A stretch of 5,559 nt of DNA. It comes from an uncultured Eubacteriales bacterium (GTDB lineage: Bacteria > Bacillota > Clostridia > Oscillospirales > Oscillospiraceae). The stretch covers positions 1 through 5,559 of the forward strand of contig USIH01000136.1 of assembly GCA_900554705.1 (NCBI GenBank). Direction: 5' to 3'. A program made the position numbers and the translations under genes. Below are positions 4,714 to 5,559 of the stretch, piece by piece; the first letter of the stretch is position 1, and every line of letters starts with the position of its first letter. Under the pieces are notes generated by a model. That model saw only the letters and a list, made by a program, of their open reading frames with translations, was not told the origin of the DNA and did no database searches.

Positions 4714-5559
4714 ATGCGGGAGAAACTGAGCCTGTACGGGACAGGCATTGCCGTTTTGATCATTGCCGTTGCGGTGCGCCTGACCGTGCTGCTGCCGCAG
4801 ACGACGCGGGCGGCGGTCACGGAGAGCAGCGCCGCCACGGAGACGGAGGAGGCGACCTATCCGGTCATGTACTACACGCCGCCGACGCATAAAAGCGCCC
4901 TTGTCAGCGCGCAGGACGCGCCGCTCGTGCAGATCGTCAATCGGGCGGAGGTGCCCATCGACGTCGCAGCGCTGCTTGAGCAGCCGCTGCGCTACCGGCA
5001 GTCGCAGGGGCCGAAGGTGCTGATCGTCCACACGCACGCGACGGAGGCCTATCTTGGGACGTACGACTACCACAGTACCGATCCGCAGCAGAATGTCGTG
5101 CGTGTCGGTCAGGAGCTGTGCGACCGCCTGAACGCGCTCGGCATCGAAACGGTGCACGATACGGATCTGAACGACTTGGACGGCTACACCGGCGCTTATG
5201 AACATATGGCCGAGGGGATCGCGCAGTATTTGCAGCGCTACCCCAGCATCGAAATGGTCATCGACGTCCATCGGGACGCCGTGGAGGACGACAGCGGTGC
5301 GGAGATCGCGCTCACCGGCTCGATCGACGGCGTCAGCGCCGCAAAGCTGCTGCTCGTCATGGGGACGGACGCGGCGGGGATGGAGCACCCGAATTGGCGA
5401 GACAACCTTGCCTGCGCCGTGCAGATACAGGCGCTGTGCGAAAAGAACGCGCCCGGCATCTTCCGCGATATGTCGCTGCGCTCCCAGCGGTACAATCAGC
5501 ATCTGACGGCCAATTCCATCCTCTTGGAGGTCGGCACGGCGGGCAACACGCTGCAAGAG
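4714..5559 (+). CDS. spoIIP: Stage II sporulation protein P, cut by the window edge
   Basis: SpoIIP is a zinc-dependent cell-wall hydrolase (amidase and endopeptidase) that works with SpoIID and SpoIIM to degrade septal peptidoglycan during engulfment of the forespore. The first 282 residues are present, still open at the edge. A short cytoplasmic tail and one membrane segment (about 6-28) anchor it, followed by a low-complexity Thr/Glu/Ala linker to about 50. The SpoIIP catalytic domain starts near 100: VHTHATEAY (105-113, with H106, H108 and E111), DVHRDA (185-190, H186) and LLEVGTAGNT (270-279, E272), the expected zinc and catalytic positions. The ATG at 4714 is preferred because GGGAGG lies 9 nt upstream; the in-frame ATG at 4705 directly abuts that sequence. 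The linker is shorter than in the 401-residue B. subtilis protein. gpr, its usual upstream neighbour in Bacillus, is not here. Confidence 0.93.
   Translation, partial: MREKLSLYGTGIAVLIIAVAVRLTVLLPQTTRAAVTESSAATETEEATYPVMYYTPPTHKSALVSAQDAPLVQIVNRAEVPIDVAALLEQPLRYRQSQGPKVLIVHTHATEAYLGTYDYHSTDPQQNVVRVGQELCDRLNALGIETVHDTDLNDLDGYTGAYEHMAEGIAQYLQRYPSIEMVIDVHRDAVEDDSGAEIALTGSIDGVSAAKLLLVMGTDAAGMEHPNWRDNLACAVQIQALCEKNAPGIFRDMSLRSQRYNQHLTANSILLEVGTAGNTLQE

Noticed and set aside
4633..5556. 307-codon minus-strand open frame covering spoIIP
   Set aside because: The plus-strand SpoIIP motifs are convincing and complete in order; this frame is its shadow.

Overview
The window looks like chromosomal DNA from a GC-rich (roughly 60% by eye), endospore-forming member of the Firmicutes, most likely a Clostridia-type bacterium. 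The right end starts a spoIIP gene, found only in spore formers. prs and pth are adjacent as is common in Firmicutes. The promoters are A+T-rich sigma-A boxes in a GC-rich background, and intrinsic hairpin terminators close the transcription units. The lineage is inferred; no 16S or other marker is present.

Layout, left to right. Positions 1-188 hold no convincing gene, only a strong hairpin at 93-126 that is probably the terminator of cysK and/or of a gene beyond the left edge. Positions 189-1121 (minus) encode cysteine synthase CysK. It is driven by a perfect-consensus promoter (TTGACA, 17 nt, TATAAT), with an inverted-repeat operator just downstream of the predicted transcription start. 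Back to back with it, a second sigma-A promoter reads rightward into a single tRNA-Gly(CCC) gene at 1312-1385. A perfect 16-bp hairpin follows, then a second GC-rich hairpin with five Ts. Only about 20 nt later comes an amidohydrolase of the SAH/MTA deaminase-chlorohydrolase group (1478-2800).

That gene converges on a leftward prs-pth operon. The two units share one 18-bp bidirectional terminator at 2798-2838. prs (PRPP synthetase, 3440-4405) and pth (peptidyl-tRNA hydrolase, 2841-3440) overlap by one base, and pth has no visible ribosome binding site, so translational coupling is likely. prs has a promoter with a perfect -10 box and a structured leader of about 150 nt. Diverging rightward is spoIIP (4714 to the right edge, incomplete), preceded by a good match to a mother-cell sigma-E promoter.

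Functionally this is mostly housekeeping: cysteine synthesis, a glycine tRNA, PRPP supply for nucleotides, histidine and tryptophan, and recycling of stalled peptidyl-tRNA. A metabolic deaminase or hydrolase of unknown substrate and a sporulation cell-wall hydrolase complete it. No mobile element, CRISPR array or defence system is visible. The points most worth a second look are the prs leader, the cysK operator, the double-hairpin leader of the amidohydrolase with no clear promoter, and the amidohydrolase substrate.
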